Shown here: positions 1 to 8,562 of the stretch, one piece after another | How positions within the stretch are numbered: the stretch's first letter is position 1 | Layout of the letters: every line of letters starts with the position of its first letter | NCBI RefSeq assembly: GCF_019469265.1 | Contig: NZ_CP048268.1 | Coordinates: 1,939,001 to 2,003,000 of the forward strand | DNA from: Lactobacillus panisapium | GTDB taxonomy: Bacteria; Bacillota; Bacilli; Lactobacillales; Lactobacillaceae | DNA length: 64,000 nucleotides | Direction of reading: 5' to 3' | Program-made: the position numbers and the translations under genes | The notes under the pieces: generated by a model | What the model was told of the DNA's origin: nothing | The model's database searches: none | What the model saw: the letters and a program-made list of their open reading frames with translations, nothing else

Positions 1-1192
1 GCACCACTTTTTCTTTAATCCGGTCTTCAGGCTGCAATTTAAAAATCGCATTGAAGATCACGGGGCAAAAGATGCAGACAATAACCGCTGCCAGAATAAA
101 GACATCAGATTGCAGCGAGGTAATGACCCGCAACTTACGTGCTACTGCCAAGGTAGGCAAAACAATCGTAATTGTCGTTGCACTAAGGACACCGCCAGCT
201 AACCCATTACGATAGCCAAACTTTTTAGCATAAATTAAAACGACCGGTAACTTGGCAATCAACAAGAAGACGACTAAGACGGGCAGTAATGTTAATGACC
301 GGGGATGCGCCAGAAGAGACCGTAAATTGAGCTTAACCCCCGTCATAATAAAGAAAATGGGAATAAAGAAACCATAGCCGATTGATGTTAGCTTATCTTT
401 AGTCTCATGACTTGGCTCTAACAATTTCATCACTATCCCCGCCAAGAAGGCACCCAAAATATTTTCCACGCCCACTTTTTCAGCCACCGTCACAAGCGCA
501 AAAATCAGAAAGAATGCCAGTCGAATATCTAGCTGCGTCGTATTTTTAGTAACGTCATTGAACCAAAGGTATAGCCGTTTCGAACGCCAGAGTAAAACAA
601 TCGCAGCCATGAACAGTAGAATGATCAGCCACAGCTGCTTGGTGTTGCCGCCGTTGACAGCGGCATAAATGGTTAAGAGCATCAAAGGAATTACTTCGCC
701 TAAAACTGCTGTTAGTAAAATTGTCTGCCCGATTGGTCGGCGCAAAATATCTTTTTCCTTTAGTGTAGCAATCACCACGCCTAAAGCAATGGTCATAAAA
801 ATAATTGCCGCCAGTGCAACATCATTAAATAAACCAAACCACTTTAATAACCAACCTAAGAAGACGGCCACCACGCTAATACTTAAAAATGAGCCAACCG
901 CAATCCGCATTGGATTAACTGCTTGCTTATTTTTCTTTTTGCCCTGATGTGGTTTTAATAAGTTAAAATCGATTTCCATGCCGGACAAAAAGATTAACAG
1001 AATCACGCCTAGGTTCGATAAAAAGGATAAATCATGTGTCACTCCGACCACATTGAAGCCACTAGCTCCTAAAAGGATCCCCACGATAATTTCCGCAATT
1101 GCAGTCGGCACCGCGTTAACCCTTAATTTAGCCATTAACAGCGGCACAATTAACGCAAATAAGATAACGAGAAATAAAGATAACTGAGCCAT
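1..1192 (-). CDS. Monovalent cation/proton antiporter (CPA2/Kef-NapA type), C-terminus cut off by window edge
   Basis: The frame opens with ATG at 1192 behind a strong AAGGAGGG ribosome site and stays open to base 1, so the C-terminus lies outside the window. The translation begins MAQLSLFLVILFALIVPLLM and is a string of hydrophobic segments; it contains a LSNLGVILLIFLSGMEID stretch and a later ILGAFLAGIVMKL segment, both typical of the Na_H_Exchanger fold of CPA2 antiporters. Such proteins exchange Na+ or K+ for protons across the membrane. No TrkA nucleotide-binding domain can be judged because the end is missing. The assignment to a family is firm; the transported ion is not visible. Confidence 0.8.
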   Translation of the reverse strand, partial: MAQLSLFLVILFALIVPLLMAKLRVNAVPTAIAEIIVGILLGASGFNVVGVTHDLSFLSNLGVILLIFLSGMEIDFNLLKPHQGKKKNKQAVNPMRIAVGSFLSISVVAVFLGWLLKWFGLFNDVALAAIIFMTIALGVVIATLKEKDILRRPIGQTILLTAVLGEVIPLMLLTIYAAVNGGNTKQLWLIILLFMAAIVLLWRSKRLYLWFNDVTKNTTQLDIRLAFFLIFALVTVAEKVGVENILGAFLAGIVMKLLEPSHETKDKLTSIGYGFFIPIFFIMTGVKLNLRSLLAHPRSLTLLPVLVVFLLIAKLPVVLIYAKKFGYRNGLAGGVLSATTITIVLPTLAVARKLRVITSLQSDVFILAAVIVCIFCPVIFNAIFKLQPEDRIKEKVV

Positions 1193-1296
1193 GCAAAGTT
1201 GCCCTCCTTAAACACTGTGAAGATTATACTCGATAACACCTGTAATTAAAAGCACTGCTTCTACCATTATCTTAGACTGATCATTATTTTTTTGCA

Positions 1297-1330
1297 TAAA
1301 AAAAGTTCATGATCCAAGATCATGAACTTA
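1297..1330 (-). terminator. Rho-independent terminator after the murein hydrolase genes
   Basis: A perfect 12-bp stem (AAGTTCATGATC, arms 1303-1314 and 1318-1329, loop of 3) is followed on the minus strand by a run of T. It ends the 3736-1342 transcript. Confidence 0.85.
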
Positions 1331-1341
1331 ATCTATTTTAA

Positions 1342-2469
1342 TTAGAAATTGGCTACTTTAACAAAGCGGGTAGCACTAATTGGGTAATACATGGAGCCGT
1401 TGATGTTAACCCGGCCACCATAAGTCCGCACTTTTGCACCGCGCAGCAGCTTGGAATTATCCGCCCGAAGACCGGTAGTGTCATAAATATAAGCATTATG
1501 TGACAATACCCGTTCAGTACCCAGAATGTTACTTGCAACGACATATTGATTTTCACCAATCTGCAAGTACTTTCTGCCGTTAATTACCTTTTCTTGCGCA
1601 ACGGTCACGTCCGTTCCAGCAGTCTTTAATTCCGCATTAGTACGATTGCCTTGTTCATCGTAAACATAAGCATCGTGCATCAAAGTCTTCTTCCCTGTTG
1701 GTGCTTGCGAAACATTGTCACCAGCGGTTGAATCGCTAGCTGAAGTATCAGTTGGGGCCTCTGCTGCAGTATCTCCTGCTTGCAAATTATAGTAATACTT
1801 GAGCAAAGCAAAGAAGTCATTCATGGAATAGCCCCACTTAGCGAAGTAACCATCAGGGTCAGTGTGATTGGTTCCGCCTAAAAAGCGTGAAACGGCGTGG
1901 TGTGACCAGATCGTTCCCTGGCCAGTATTGGAGGCATTAACCGGCGTAATGCCATAACGATGAAGCAACTTAGCAGCATAAATAGCATCATTGCTGACAC
2001 TTTTAGCAAAATTTGCCCGCGTATTTTCTTCACATAGTTCAATTTGAATAAAACGGTTGTTGGCAACAGCACCAGCACCCCAGACACCATAATTTGGCGT
2101 CATCATTTGGATAACTTGCTTGCTGTCGACAAAGGCGTGGACATATGAGTACATGTTCATCCATTCACGGTTAAAGTAAATGGCTTCATTGTAAGCAGAA
2201 GCATTCGGTGTTGCGGTCTCATGAATTACGATTCCTTCTGGCTTACCCTTTCTGTACCGAATAATGTTGCCGTTAGCATAAAACTTATTGTACCTAATAT
2301 TGGCTGTTTGCAGCATTTTATACAAGTAAGTTTCGCCAACATAGCTATTTTGCTTGGCAATTGAATTGATTGAAGCCGCCTCAACTGCACGCGGCTGATT
2401 AATATTAACAACAGGAGCAACTAAACCTACTCCGATAGCAATAGTAGTTATTAGTTTCTTGATCTTCAT
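1342..2469 (-). CDS. Secreted N-acetylmuramoyl-L-alanine amidase with SLAP cell-wall anchor
   Basis: I chose ATG 2469 (MKIKKLITT) over an in-frame ATG 21 bases upstream because only 2469 has a GAGGA ribosome site before it and it opens directly into a signal peptide. The middle carries an Amidase_2/PGRP-like domain: an IHETA zinc-ligand motif, a WSHH motif and a TDPDGYF motif, which fit a zinc amidase cutting the MurNAc-L-Ala bond. The C-terminal ~120 residues are two SLAP (S-layer) repeats with the LMHDAYVYDEQG and LSHNAYIYD signatures that hold proteins on the wall by charge. It follows the glucosaminidase gene by 40 bp with no terminator between, so the two are probably co-transcribed. Likely role: autolysis or wall turnover; a bacteriolysin role is also possible. 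Confidence 0.85.
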   Translation of the reverse strand: MKIKKLITTIAIGVGLVAPVVNINQPRAVEAASINSIAKQNSYVGETYLYKMLQTANIRYNKFYANGNIIRYRKGKPEGIVIHETATPNASAYNEAIYFNREWMNMYSYVHAFVDSKQVIQMMTPNYGVWGAGAVANNRFIQIELCEENTRANFAKSVSNDAIYAAKLLHRYGITPVNASNTGQGTIWSHHAVSRFLGGTNHTDPDGYFAKWGYSMNDFFALLKYYYNLQAGDTAAEAPTDTSASDSTAGDNVSQAPTGKKTLMHDAYVYDEQGNRTNAELKTAGTDVTVAQEKVINGRKYLQIGENQYVVASNILGTERVLSHNAYIYDTTGLRADNSKLLRGAKVRTYGGRVNINGSMYYPISATRFVKVANF

Positions 2470-2509
2470 TGCTAAACGTTCATTCCTCATTTCTATTTGT
2501 TAAAAACTA

Positions 2510-3736
2510 TTATTCAACTTTAAAGTTAGCTTTTTTAATGTATTGGTGAATGCCAATGCGGTAATATTTCTTACCATAAATGTTAATCGCAGCACCATAA
2601 GTTGCTACTGATTTATTCTTCTTCATGACCTTCTTATTGTCACGGTTGCCGTAATCATTATAAACAAAGGCATTCTTCTTCAAAGTTCTAAAGGTACCAT
2701 CAATATTGCCACACGCAATATATTGATCTTCGCCAATACGGTAATATTTCTTACCATTGATTGTTTTGGTGCCGTAAGTGGCAATTACCTTTCCTTCGTC
2801 ACCTGACTTAAGAGCCTTCATACCCTTGACGCGCTTGCCTTTATCATTATAGACAAATGAGTTATGCATCAAAGTCTTGTTAACTTTCTCATCGCCCTTA
2901 GGAGCCTGTGAAGCTGGTGGCAATGCACTGCCTGCATCTAGTAAAGTGTCGTTAACCCAGCCCTTACCAGAAATGTACATCCGCTTTCTGCCGTTATAAA
3001 AGGTAATTGTCTTAGTAACAGTGACGGCATCGCCCTTGTTAACAGAGTCAGTCTTCGCAGAAACTGAGTGGTCAGTTGGCCAGGCATAAGTTGCGCCTGA
3101 TTTTTTAACCACATAAGACTTCGAAGCGTTGGAAATCTTCGGGTCATACTGTGTCAAATTGCTGGAGGTTATTCTAGTGTTTAAAATTGTATTGTAATTA
3201 TTAGCTGTTGCGTAGGTACCTGTCAGGGCCTTAGTTGCATCAGTATAGGAAGCGGCATTCTCAAGCCACGCACCTTGATAACGGTCGGGTTGCCAAGAAA
3301 CACCATTACGCAATTTATTACCATTATCATCAAATGACTCCTGGTAATTGTTGTACTTTCTAAATTTAGCAACCACGTAGTAGCTCTTGCCATTCTTATC
3401 TTCTTCACGCGTCTTAGCGGAATAAACAGCACCCGGCCACTTATCATCAGCTTTCATGCCAAAGAGATTATTGGCATTAACCGCTAAGCCTGATTGACCC
3501 CAATTTGATTCAACGATTGCCTGAGCAATCATCACAGATGGGTACAAGCCATACTTCTTAGCGACCTTTTGTGCCTGGCTAACAGCAGTATTTAAAAAAG
3601 TTGTCTCACTCACTGTCGCTGCTGAAACCTTCTCAGCCCGCGCTGGCGAAGCGGCAATTAAGTTGTTGGTAACCGGAATAACAGCCGATGCAGCAAGAAC
3701 TGCAGCTGAAAAACCAGTGATAAGTCTTCTTTTCAT
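2510..3736 (-). CDS. Secreted endo-beta-N-acetylglucosaminidase (GH73) with SLAP anchor
   Basis: The start at 3736 (MKRRLITGFS) has an AAGGAGGAAA site at good spacing and begins a signal peptide; a longer in-frame ATG at 3820 lacks these. After the signal, a GH73/LytG-type domain contains YGLYPSVMIAQAIVESNWGQSG, whose Glu (VES) is the expected catalytic acid, then NNLFGMKA and a YNNYQESF motif, all hallmarks of the family that cleaves the GlcNAc-MurNAc backbone. The C-terminus has two SLAP repeats ending YRIGIHQYIKKANFKVE. It is the first gene of a two-hydrolase operon with the amidase. Function as autolysin/cell-separation enzyme is inferred from the family. Confidence 0.87.
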   Translation of the reverse strand: MKRRLITGFSAAVLAASAVIPVTNNLIAASPARAEKVSAATVSETTFLNTAVSQAQKVAKKYGLYPSVMIAQAIVESNWGQSGLAVNANNLFGMKADDKWPGAVYSAKTREEDKNGKSYYVVAKFRKYNNYQESFDDNGNKLRNGVSWQPDRYQGAWLENAASYTDATKALTGTYATANNYNTILNTRITSSNLTQYDPKISNASKSYVVKKSGATYAWPTDHSVSAKTDSVNKGDAVTVTKTITFYNGRKRMYISGKGWVNDTLLDAGSALPPASQAPKGDEKVNKTLMHNSFVYNDKGKRVKGMKALKSGDEGKVIATYGTKTINGKKYYRIGEDQYIACGNIDGTFRTLKKNAFVYNDYGNRDNKKVMKKNKSVATYGAAINIYGKKYYRIGIHQYIKKANFKVE

Positions 3737-3857
3737 AAAAATAATTTCCTCCTTAATCGACATCTTTATTGTAACGAGCAATTGCCTGATAAACAATAGA
3801 TGCTGTTTATTTGTAGTCAAAAAGTAATATAGACAGACATTTGTTACAAGTAGTAAT

Positions 3858-4349
3858 TTAACGTTCCAAAATTACCCGCAGATTTTGTAAAAGGTTCTTC
3901 TTAACGCGCTGTAATTGAACGCGGCTGACCTTCAGCTCGCTAGCCAACTGGCTAACTGGTTTTTGCAATAGTAAATGCTGCACAAAAATCTGCTGTTCTA
4001 AAGCTGACATTTTGGTAACCTCTTTTTGTAACGTAATTAGGTTATCCCAATGACTGATTTGACTAATTTCTTGTCTAGTTACGAGACTTGTCTGTTGTTC
4101 ATTATGTCGCTTATCTTGGCGCAATAAGTCAACCGTATGCCAGAGAACTTTCCGAAAGCTAAGGCGATCGACCTCTTTACGCGGCAAATTAACCTGTTCG
4201 GTTAATATTTGCGCATAAATTAATAGTCCTTCTTGCAGAAAGTCTTCATAGTTAGTATAGTCCTGTCTGACGTGAGCACACTTAATGGCGCCTCTAACTA
4301 ATTTTTGATTTTCCCATGCTGTAATAAATGCTTGATGATTGATTTTCAT
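3858..4349 (-). CDS. Competence-type alternative sigma factor (ComX/SigX-like)
   Basis: Start ATG 4349 (MKINHQAFITAW) is preferred over an in-frame codon at 4382 because AAAGGAAAAGG sits 8 bases before it. The 163-residue product has the build of short lactobacillar ComX-like sigma-70 proteins: an N-terminal region-2-like part (YTNYEDFLQEGLLIYAQIL, then LSFRKVLWHTVDLLRQDKR) and a C-terminal region-4-like helix-turn-helix (LSALEQQIF-like, then KPVSQLASELKVSRVQLQRVKKNL). Such factors switch on late DNA-uptake genes in streptococci; in lactobacilli activity is rarely shown. No com uptake genes are in view. A 14-bp palindrome lies just upstream. Family call good; role as competence regulator inferred. 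Confidence 0.65.
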   Translation of the reverse strand: MKINHQAFITAWENQKLVRGAIKCAHVRQDYTNYEDFLQEGLLIYAQILTEQVNLPRKEVDRLSFRKVLWHTVDLLRQDKRHNEQQTSLVTRQEISQISHWDNLITLQKEVTKMSALEQQIFVQHLLLQKPVSQLASELKVSRVQLQRVKKNLLQNLRVILER

Positions 4350-4379
4350 TGTTGTGACCTTTTCCTTTATTGTGAGTGT

Positions 4380-4393
4380 CACAAGCGCTTGTG
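4380..4393. promoter_or_regulatory. 14-bp perfect palindrome ahead of the comX-like gene
   Basis: CACAAGCGCTTGTG reads the same on both strands and lies about 30 bases upstream of the chosen start of the sigma-factor gene, where an operator or leader structure could act. No regulator is identified. Confidence 0.35.
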
Positions 4394-4548
4394 CATGTTT
4401 AGATTAGCAATTTAGGCGCAAAATAAAAAAGCTAATAAAAGGGATCATCAGGGTTAGTATAATAGCGAACTTATTAAACTAATATAATTATTTTTATTTT
4501 AATGTAAGCGTATTCTTAAGCTGGGTAATGGCTGAAAAAAGATGAAAA

Positions 4549-4578
4549 AAAAGCCCAAATCAACTTAGATTCGGGTTC
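4549..4578 (-). terminator. Terminator after the ComK-like gene
   Basis: On the minus strand AACCCGAATC pairs imperfectly with GATTTGGGCTT across a 6-base loop and is followed by eight T. It closes the 5418-4582 gene. Confidence 0.7.
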
Positions 4579-4581
4579 TTC

Positions 4582-5418
4582 TTAATAAAGCGTATCTGGT
4601 CTCTGGCTTATTTGCCGAATAATACGGTGAGATTCAACCAGTTCAGGAAACTCATAAAAATTAGCCAAATAATGACCATAACGTTGTTGTTTCTTATCTA
4701 GTAAATTCGCCAAGATATGTTTCAAGGAAAGGTTAGTCAATGGCTCGTGGGGATGAAAGTATTCTGGCTGATCAATTAACGACTTTCCTTTAGTTGCCAT
4801 CACGTGCCAACCCAAAATACGTTCCAAATGAACAGATGCGAGCTGATAAAGAGCATGATTATAAAATAATCCGTTAACAATTTGCTCACGAATATAACGA
4901 CTGCAATTGTCAAAAGCAAAAATGTAATCAGAATCACCATAGGAAACGGTCTTAAAAGCAACAGCCGACAGGTTAAGAGGTTGAAAAGCTACCATCTGAT
5001 GTAAGGCAACCCAATCAATATTGCCTGAATTGTAGCTTCGAGTAGAAAAGTAAGCCAACCGGCCCGTTGCAATCGTATTATGATTTTTTAGGTTAATCTT
5101 ACGGGCAAACTCCCGCTGAAATTCTAACCCAGCTAATAAGCATTCCTTACTAAAGGAAGTGAAAAGTGATCGGGTGCTGTTATAGCTGAGAATAATGCCA
5201 GCCTGATTATCAAAGATGACGCTTTTATACTTTCCAAGCAAAGGCTTTTGCTGAAAGTCATAAAGTGCCAAAGTTTTTTGATTGATCGAATAATGCTCAT
5301 CTTCGACAAGATAATCATTTAAGACCTGATCATGACCGACTTTCTGCCGCAGGATAGCTTTTGACCAGACACGGTATTCTTGACCTTGCGGGAGGTTGTA
5401 ATGCTCACATTCTTTCAT
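4582..5418 (-). CDS. Uncharacterised 278-aa protein, possibly ComK-like competence regulator
   Basis: No signal peptide or membrane segment. I do not recognise it with certainty. A middle stretch (GRLAYFSTRSYNSGNIDWVA) resembles the STRP..GWISH region of Bacillus ComK, and the following segment ending FAFDNCSRYIREQI matches the position of ComK's SFENQVYRTAWLRTKF; the protein is longer than ComK (~190 residues), with an extra C-terminal ~70 residues. Position beside a ComX-like sigma factor, same strand, makes a competence link tempting but each gene has its own terminator or promoter space. Start ATG 5418 has a GGAAA site. If not ComK-like, it is a lineage-specific cytoplasmic protein. Confidence 0.4.
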   Translation of the reverse strand: MKECEHYNLPQGQEYRVWSKAILRQKVGHDQVLNDYLVEDEHYSINQKTLALYDFQQKPLLGKYKSVIFDNQAGIILSYNSTRSLFTSFSKECLLAGLEFQREFARKINLKNHNTIATGRLAYFSTRSYNSGNIDWVALHQMVAFQPLNLSAVAFKTVSYGDSDYIFAFDNCSRYIREQIVNGLFYNHALYQLASVHLERILGWHVMATKGKSLIDQPEYFHPHEPLTNLSLKHILANLLDKKQQRYGHYLANFYEFPELVESHRIIRQISQRPDTLY

Positions 5419-5493
5419 TGCTAGTTTCCTTTTCTATTGGCTTTAATATATATGATTATACCTTAAAAGTTATCGCTTTCATAGAAAAGCAAA

Positions 5494-5526
5494 CAAAAAA
5501 CGGAAGCGACATAGTCGTTTCCGTTT
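5494..5526 (-). terminator. Terminator of the S-layer gene
   Basis: Minus-strand AACGGAAACGAC pairs with GTCGCTTCCGTT (one mismatch, 3-base loop) and runs into six T. It is immediately after the S-layer stop codon. Confidence 0.85.
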
Positions 5527-5547
5527 CCTGTAATTAACTAATGAGAA

Positions 5548-7320
5548 TTAGTTAAAGTTAGCAACCTTAACGTATTGCTTGCTTGGGCCACCGATACGGT
5601 AGTAAGCCTTACCATTCTTGAATGTGTAAGGTGAGCCGTAAGTAGTTACCTTAGCACCCTTGCGTAATACACGGCTGTCAGCACGTTTCTTGCTGGTCTT
5701 GTATACGTAAGCGTTGTGAGATAAAGTACGAACAGTACCATCAATGTTGTCAGCCATTACGTATTGGTTGTCACCAATTTGGTATACCAAGCTACCATCA
5801 GCAAGCTTAGTAGTTGCGCCAAGAACGTCAACCTTAGTGTAAGCTGCTAAAGTCTTAGTACCAACACGCTTGTGGTCCTTGTCGTAGATGTAAGCATTGT
5901 GCATAACAGTCTTAGAAGTCTTTTCAGCAGGCTTGAATGAACCGTCAACATACTTAGTTTCTACGTAAAGGTTTGAGTCAGCACTGTTAATACGAGTGTA
6001 TGACTTGTCGCCAACCTTGATTGCGTCACCAAAGACAGCAATTTGGTCACCGTTCTTAACAGTAGTCTTAGTGTCAGTTACGTTGTTACCTTCAATCTTG
6101 TAAACTGGAACATCACCATCTGATTGAACAGTCTTGTAAGTAGCACCCTTAACACCAACAGTTAATTGGAATGTAACTCTGGTAGTCTTACCATCAGCAT
6201 TAGTTGCACTTACAGTAACTGGGTACTTACCAGCAACCTTAGTGTTAACCTTACTAATATCTACAGATGTAGCAAGAGGAGTTGCATCTAAGCCACTAAC
6301 TTTTGCAGAGAAGTCAGCCTTGATAGCATCAACATTTACTACGCCATTAACTGGAACATAGTTCCAACTAGCATCTCCAACTTCAACAGTTTGATTTGGA
6401 CCAAACTTGCCCGCACCATTCTTGAATGAAATCGTTGGATAAGTAATGTCACCCGTAGTTGATTCTGGGTTAACAGTAATTGCAAAAGTTCCAGTCTTAC
6501 CATTATTTGCAAGTAAGTTTGCAGTAAAAGTAAATGGTGCAGCTGGTTTTGCAAAACTGTCATCAGCATTTACAGTAACACCTGCTGCTTGAAGACCAGC
6601 CTTAATATCACCAGTAAGGTCTTTCCAGTCACCTTTAGCTGAAGTATCAGAATTTCCAGCTGTTGTATTTACACCATATTTTGTAGTAATAGCATCTTTA
6701 ATAGCTGATACAGTGTAAATACCATTAAGGTCTACTGAACCTGAGGTAGCTACTGGATTAGTTGGCTTAGACTTATCTACAACATATGGGGCACCTTGCT
6801 TAGCCGTTTTTGATACTGTAATACCATCATCACTTATTAAAGAATCAAAGTATGCATAACCATTATTAGAAGTTGTGACTTCAGTACCATTAATAGTGTA
6901 CTTAGTATTTGGAGTCAAGCCCTTAATTGAAAAGCCTTTAACTACAACGTAATATGTAACACCATCTGCAAAAGTAGCTGCTGCCGAAGCATTTGATTTC
7001 AATACCTTTTTACCACCAGTAGTATCAAATTGATCTGCAGCGTAGACTTGACTAGTACTATTAGTAAGATCTACTTCACCATTATCTGATTGTACAGTAG
7101 CCTTTAAAGCAGATACACTATTTCCAGCTACAATGGCACCAGGGTTGTTCAAAAGAACTTTTACTCCAAAAGTAGTGCTTGAAGTTGTATTAGTAGTTCC
7201 AGGCTTAATAGTAACATCACCTGTTGCGGCAAATGCAGTTGATACACTAGTTGCAGCAACTGGTGCAACGGCTAATAATGCAGCTGCAGCAGCACTAACA
7301 ATTCTTAAATTTTTCTTCAT
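5548..7320 (-). CDS. S-layer protein with C-terminal SLAP repeats
   Basis: The 590-residue product starts at ATG 7320 behind AAGGAGG. It has a 30-residue Sec signal (MKKNLRIVSAAAAALLAVAP, then STAFA/ATG), an Ala/Thr/Val/Gly-rich exposed region of about 350 residues with no enzyme motif, and at the C-terminus two ~60-residue SLAP repeats (VMHNAYIYDKDHKRVG; LSHNAYVYKTSKKRAD) ending YVKVANFN. Low Cys content, bias to preferred codons, a near-consensus promoter and a ~190-nt structured leader all fit a very highly expressed S-layer or S-layer-associated protein. At 590 residues it is larger than SlpA (~440) of the acidophilus group, so it may be an SlpX-like minor component. Confidence 0.85.
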   Translation of the reverse strand: MKKNLRIVSAAAAALLAVAPVAATSVSTAFAATGDVTIKPGTTNTTSSTTFGVKVLLNNPGAIVAGNSVSALKATVQSDNGEVDLTNSTSQVYAADQFDTTGGKKVLKSNASAAATFADGVTYYVVVKGFSIKGLTPNTKYTINGTEVTTSNNGYAYFDSLISDDGITVSKTAKQGAPYVVDKSKPTNPVATSGSVDLNGIYTVSAIKDAITTKYGVNTTAGNSDTSAKGDWKDLTGDIKAGLQAAGVTVNADDSFAKPAAPFTFTANLLANNGKTGTFAITVNPESTTGDITYPTISFKNGAGKFGPNQTVEVGDASWNYVPVNGVVNVDAIKADFSAKVSGLDATPLATSVDISKVNTKVAGKYPVTVSATNADGKTTRVTFQLTVGVKGATYKTVQSDGDVPVYKIEGNNVTDTKTTVKNGDQIAVFGDAIKVGDKSYTRINSADSNLYVETKYVDGSFKPAEKTSKTVMHNAYIYDKDHKRVGTKTLAAYTKVDVLGATTKLADGSLVYQIGDNQYVMADNIDGTVRTLSHNAYVYKTSKKRADSRVLRKGAKVTTYGSPYTFKNGKAYYRIGGPSKQYVKVANFN

Positions 7321-7509
7321 GTGGTCTTTCCTCCTTGTGTATATACAAAATAGTAATAGGCTATAGGTTCAGTCGGATTGAGCCTACATTGTTACAACAT
7401 CCTTCAAGCCGAATTCATAAGTTTATAACTCTTATGAGGTAGCTTTCAGGCTGAAGAACGCGCATGCGTACAGGCAATCGAACCTGAAGCATAGCTATTA
7501 CTTACCACA
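7321..7509 (-). promoter_or_regulatory. Long structured 5' leader of the S-layer mRNA
   Basis: If transcription starts about 7 bases after the -10 box, the mRNA has a ~190-nt untranslated leader. Inside it GCTTCAGG (minus strand, near 7487) can pair with CCTGAAAGC near 7446, giving a stem-loop. Long stable leaders that lengthen mRNA life are known for lactobacillar slp genes; its function here is inferred. Confidence 0.6.
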
Positions 7510-7515
7510 TTTCAT

Positions 7516-7544
7516 ATTGTACCTACCTTTGTCTCAAATTGCAA
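7516..7544 (-). promoter_or_regulatory. Sigma-70-type promoter of the S-layer gene
   Basis: On the minus strand TTGCAA (7539-7544) is followed after exactly 17 bases by TACAAT (7516-7521). This is a near-consensus vegetative promoter, oriented toward the S-layer gene. Confidence 0.75.
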
Positions 7545-7718
7545 GGCGCGGAGTTATTTTACACACTTTTGTAATAAACGCTTACAGCTTCACGTTAAAA
7601 ATGTAATTTTTTTCATGATTGCTAAACACTAATACATCAATTAATTGGGGGCTTTTGAACTTCAATAAAGTCAAATAACTTGTTTTATACAACAAAAATT
7701 TTACAAAATAATAACAAA

Positions 7719-7746
7719 AAGAAAAAGTCACCTCGCGATGACTTTT
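7719..7746 (-). terminator. Terminator after DUF2922 gene
   Basis: AAAAGTCA (7723-7730) and TGACTTTT (7739-7746) form a stem with a loop of 8; on the minus strand a T run follows. The rest of 7545-7788 shows no gene. Confidence 0.7.
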
Positions 7747-7788
7747 CATTAAACTTGCTTATGCTAATTAAATAGCTGCTTAATTTTA

Positions 7789-8073
7789 CTAATGATTCGC
7801 TCTAATACTTCCGCCAGCTGCAGACTGCTTAGATTCAGCTGCAGAATTATCGAACAAGTTAGTAACAACTCGTTCAACATATGAAGCAGACTGAGGAACC
7901 TGATAGAGATCCACCCCCTCTTTTGCAAAAGCATCTGCTTGCGCAATTGTCGTCATTGCTGTCTTAACTGTCTCTGAATCAAGATCATCTGCCACATTTT
8001 GCACGGTTAAGTTAACCTTTTTAGCTTTGCCGTTTAAAAATACTAATTGTAAGGTCTTTGTTCTGGTTACCAT
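7789..8073 (-). CDS. DUF2922 family small protein
   Basis: A 94-residue soluble protein whose first half, KTLQLVFLNGKAKKVNLTVQNV then DLDSETVKTAMTTIAQADAF, matches the pattern of the DUF2922 family (K-T-L-x-L-x-F, then AM..I...) found in Firmicutes. These genes almost always sit beside a DUF1659 gene, as here (51 bp downstream of it on the same strand). Function is unknown. The Ala/Ser-rich tail of about 20 residues looks flexible. Confidence 0.7.
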   Translation of the reverse strand: MVTRTKTLQLVFLNGKAKKVNLTVQNVADDLDSETVKTAMTTIAQADAFAKEGVDLYQVPQSASYVERVVTNLFDNSAAESKQSAAGGSIRANH

Positions 8074-8124
8074 CTTAACTATTTTCCTCTTCTTTCCTAT
8101 ATATAGATATCTCTTCGACTGACT

Positions 8125-8349
8125 TTAGTTACCTTCTTCAATTAATGGAATTGCTTGTTTCTGAATCAGTGTTGCCGCTATTAGGTCATCCCCTTGCAAG
8201 ATTGCCAGTGCATCCCCCACCTTGGCAAGCCCCGCAGCAGAGGCACCTTTTTTCAGATTACGAAAAATTCGCGACTTGGTTTTTTCTTTACCATATTTAG
8301 GATTGTAAAAACTATATTGGATTGATTGGTCTAGTAATTCGAAACTCAT
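8125..8349 (-). CDS. DUF1659 family small protein
   Basis: A 74-residue protein with the DUF1659 layout: a YSFYNPKYGKEKTKSRIFRNLKKGAS strand-turn segment and a second half with AGLAKVGDALAILQGDDLIAATLIQK, fitting the 'v..al..l....l......' pattern of this family. It is the first gene of a two-gene unit with the DUF2922 gene, the usual pairing. Both are short, charged and without membrane segments. Nothing in the neighbourhood explains their role. Confidence 0.65.
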   Translation of the reverse strand: MSFELLDQSIQYSFYNPKYGKEKTKSRIFRNLKKGASAAGLAKVGDALAILQGDDLIAATLIQKQAIPLIEEGN

Positions 8350-8562
8350 TATCAGTAGCCTTTCTTAGTTAACTCTAAAACTTGCTGTAAGCTATCCGCG
8401 CGCTAGATGTCTTACACTATTACTAACGAATTGAAACGCCAAAGTGTAACAAATTTACTAAAAAAGTTGTTTCTAACGCCTTAAAAACGTGCATCAGTAG
8501 TCAAAATACCCTAAACCATCTATAATTAGTATGAATATTAATAAGGAGGACAAATTCCGATT

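Noticed and set aside
1353..1559. Short open frames lying inside the murein hydrolase, S-layer and dlt genes on other frames
   Set aside because: They lack ribosome sites and have no own start context; they are frame shadows of real genes.
4380..4393. Palindrome read as a ComX-type com-box
   Set aside because: Its sequence does not resemble the known com-box; kept only as an unnamed palindrome.
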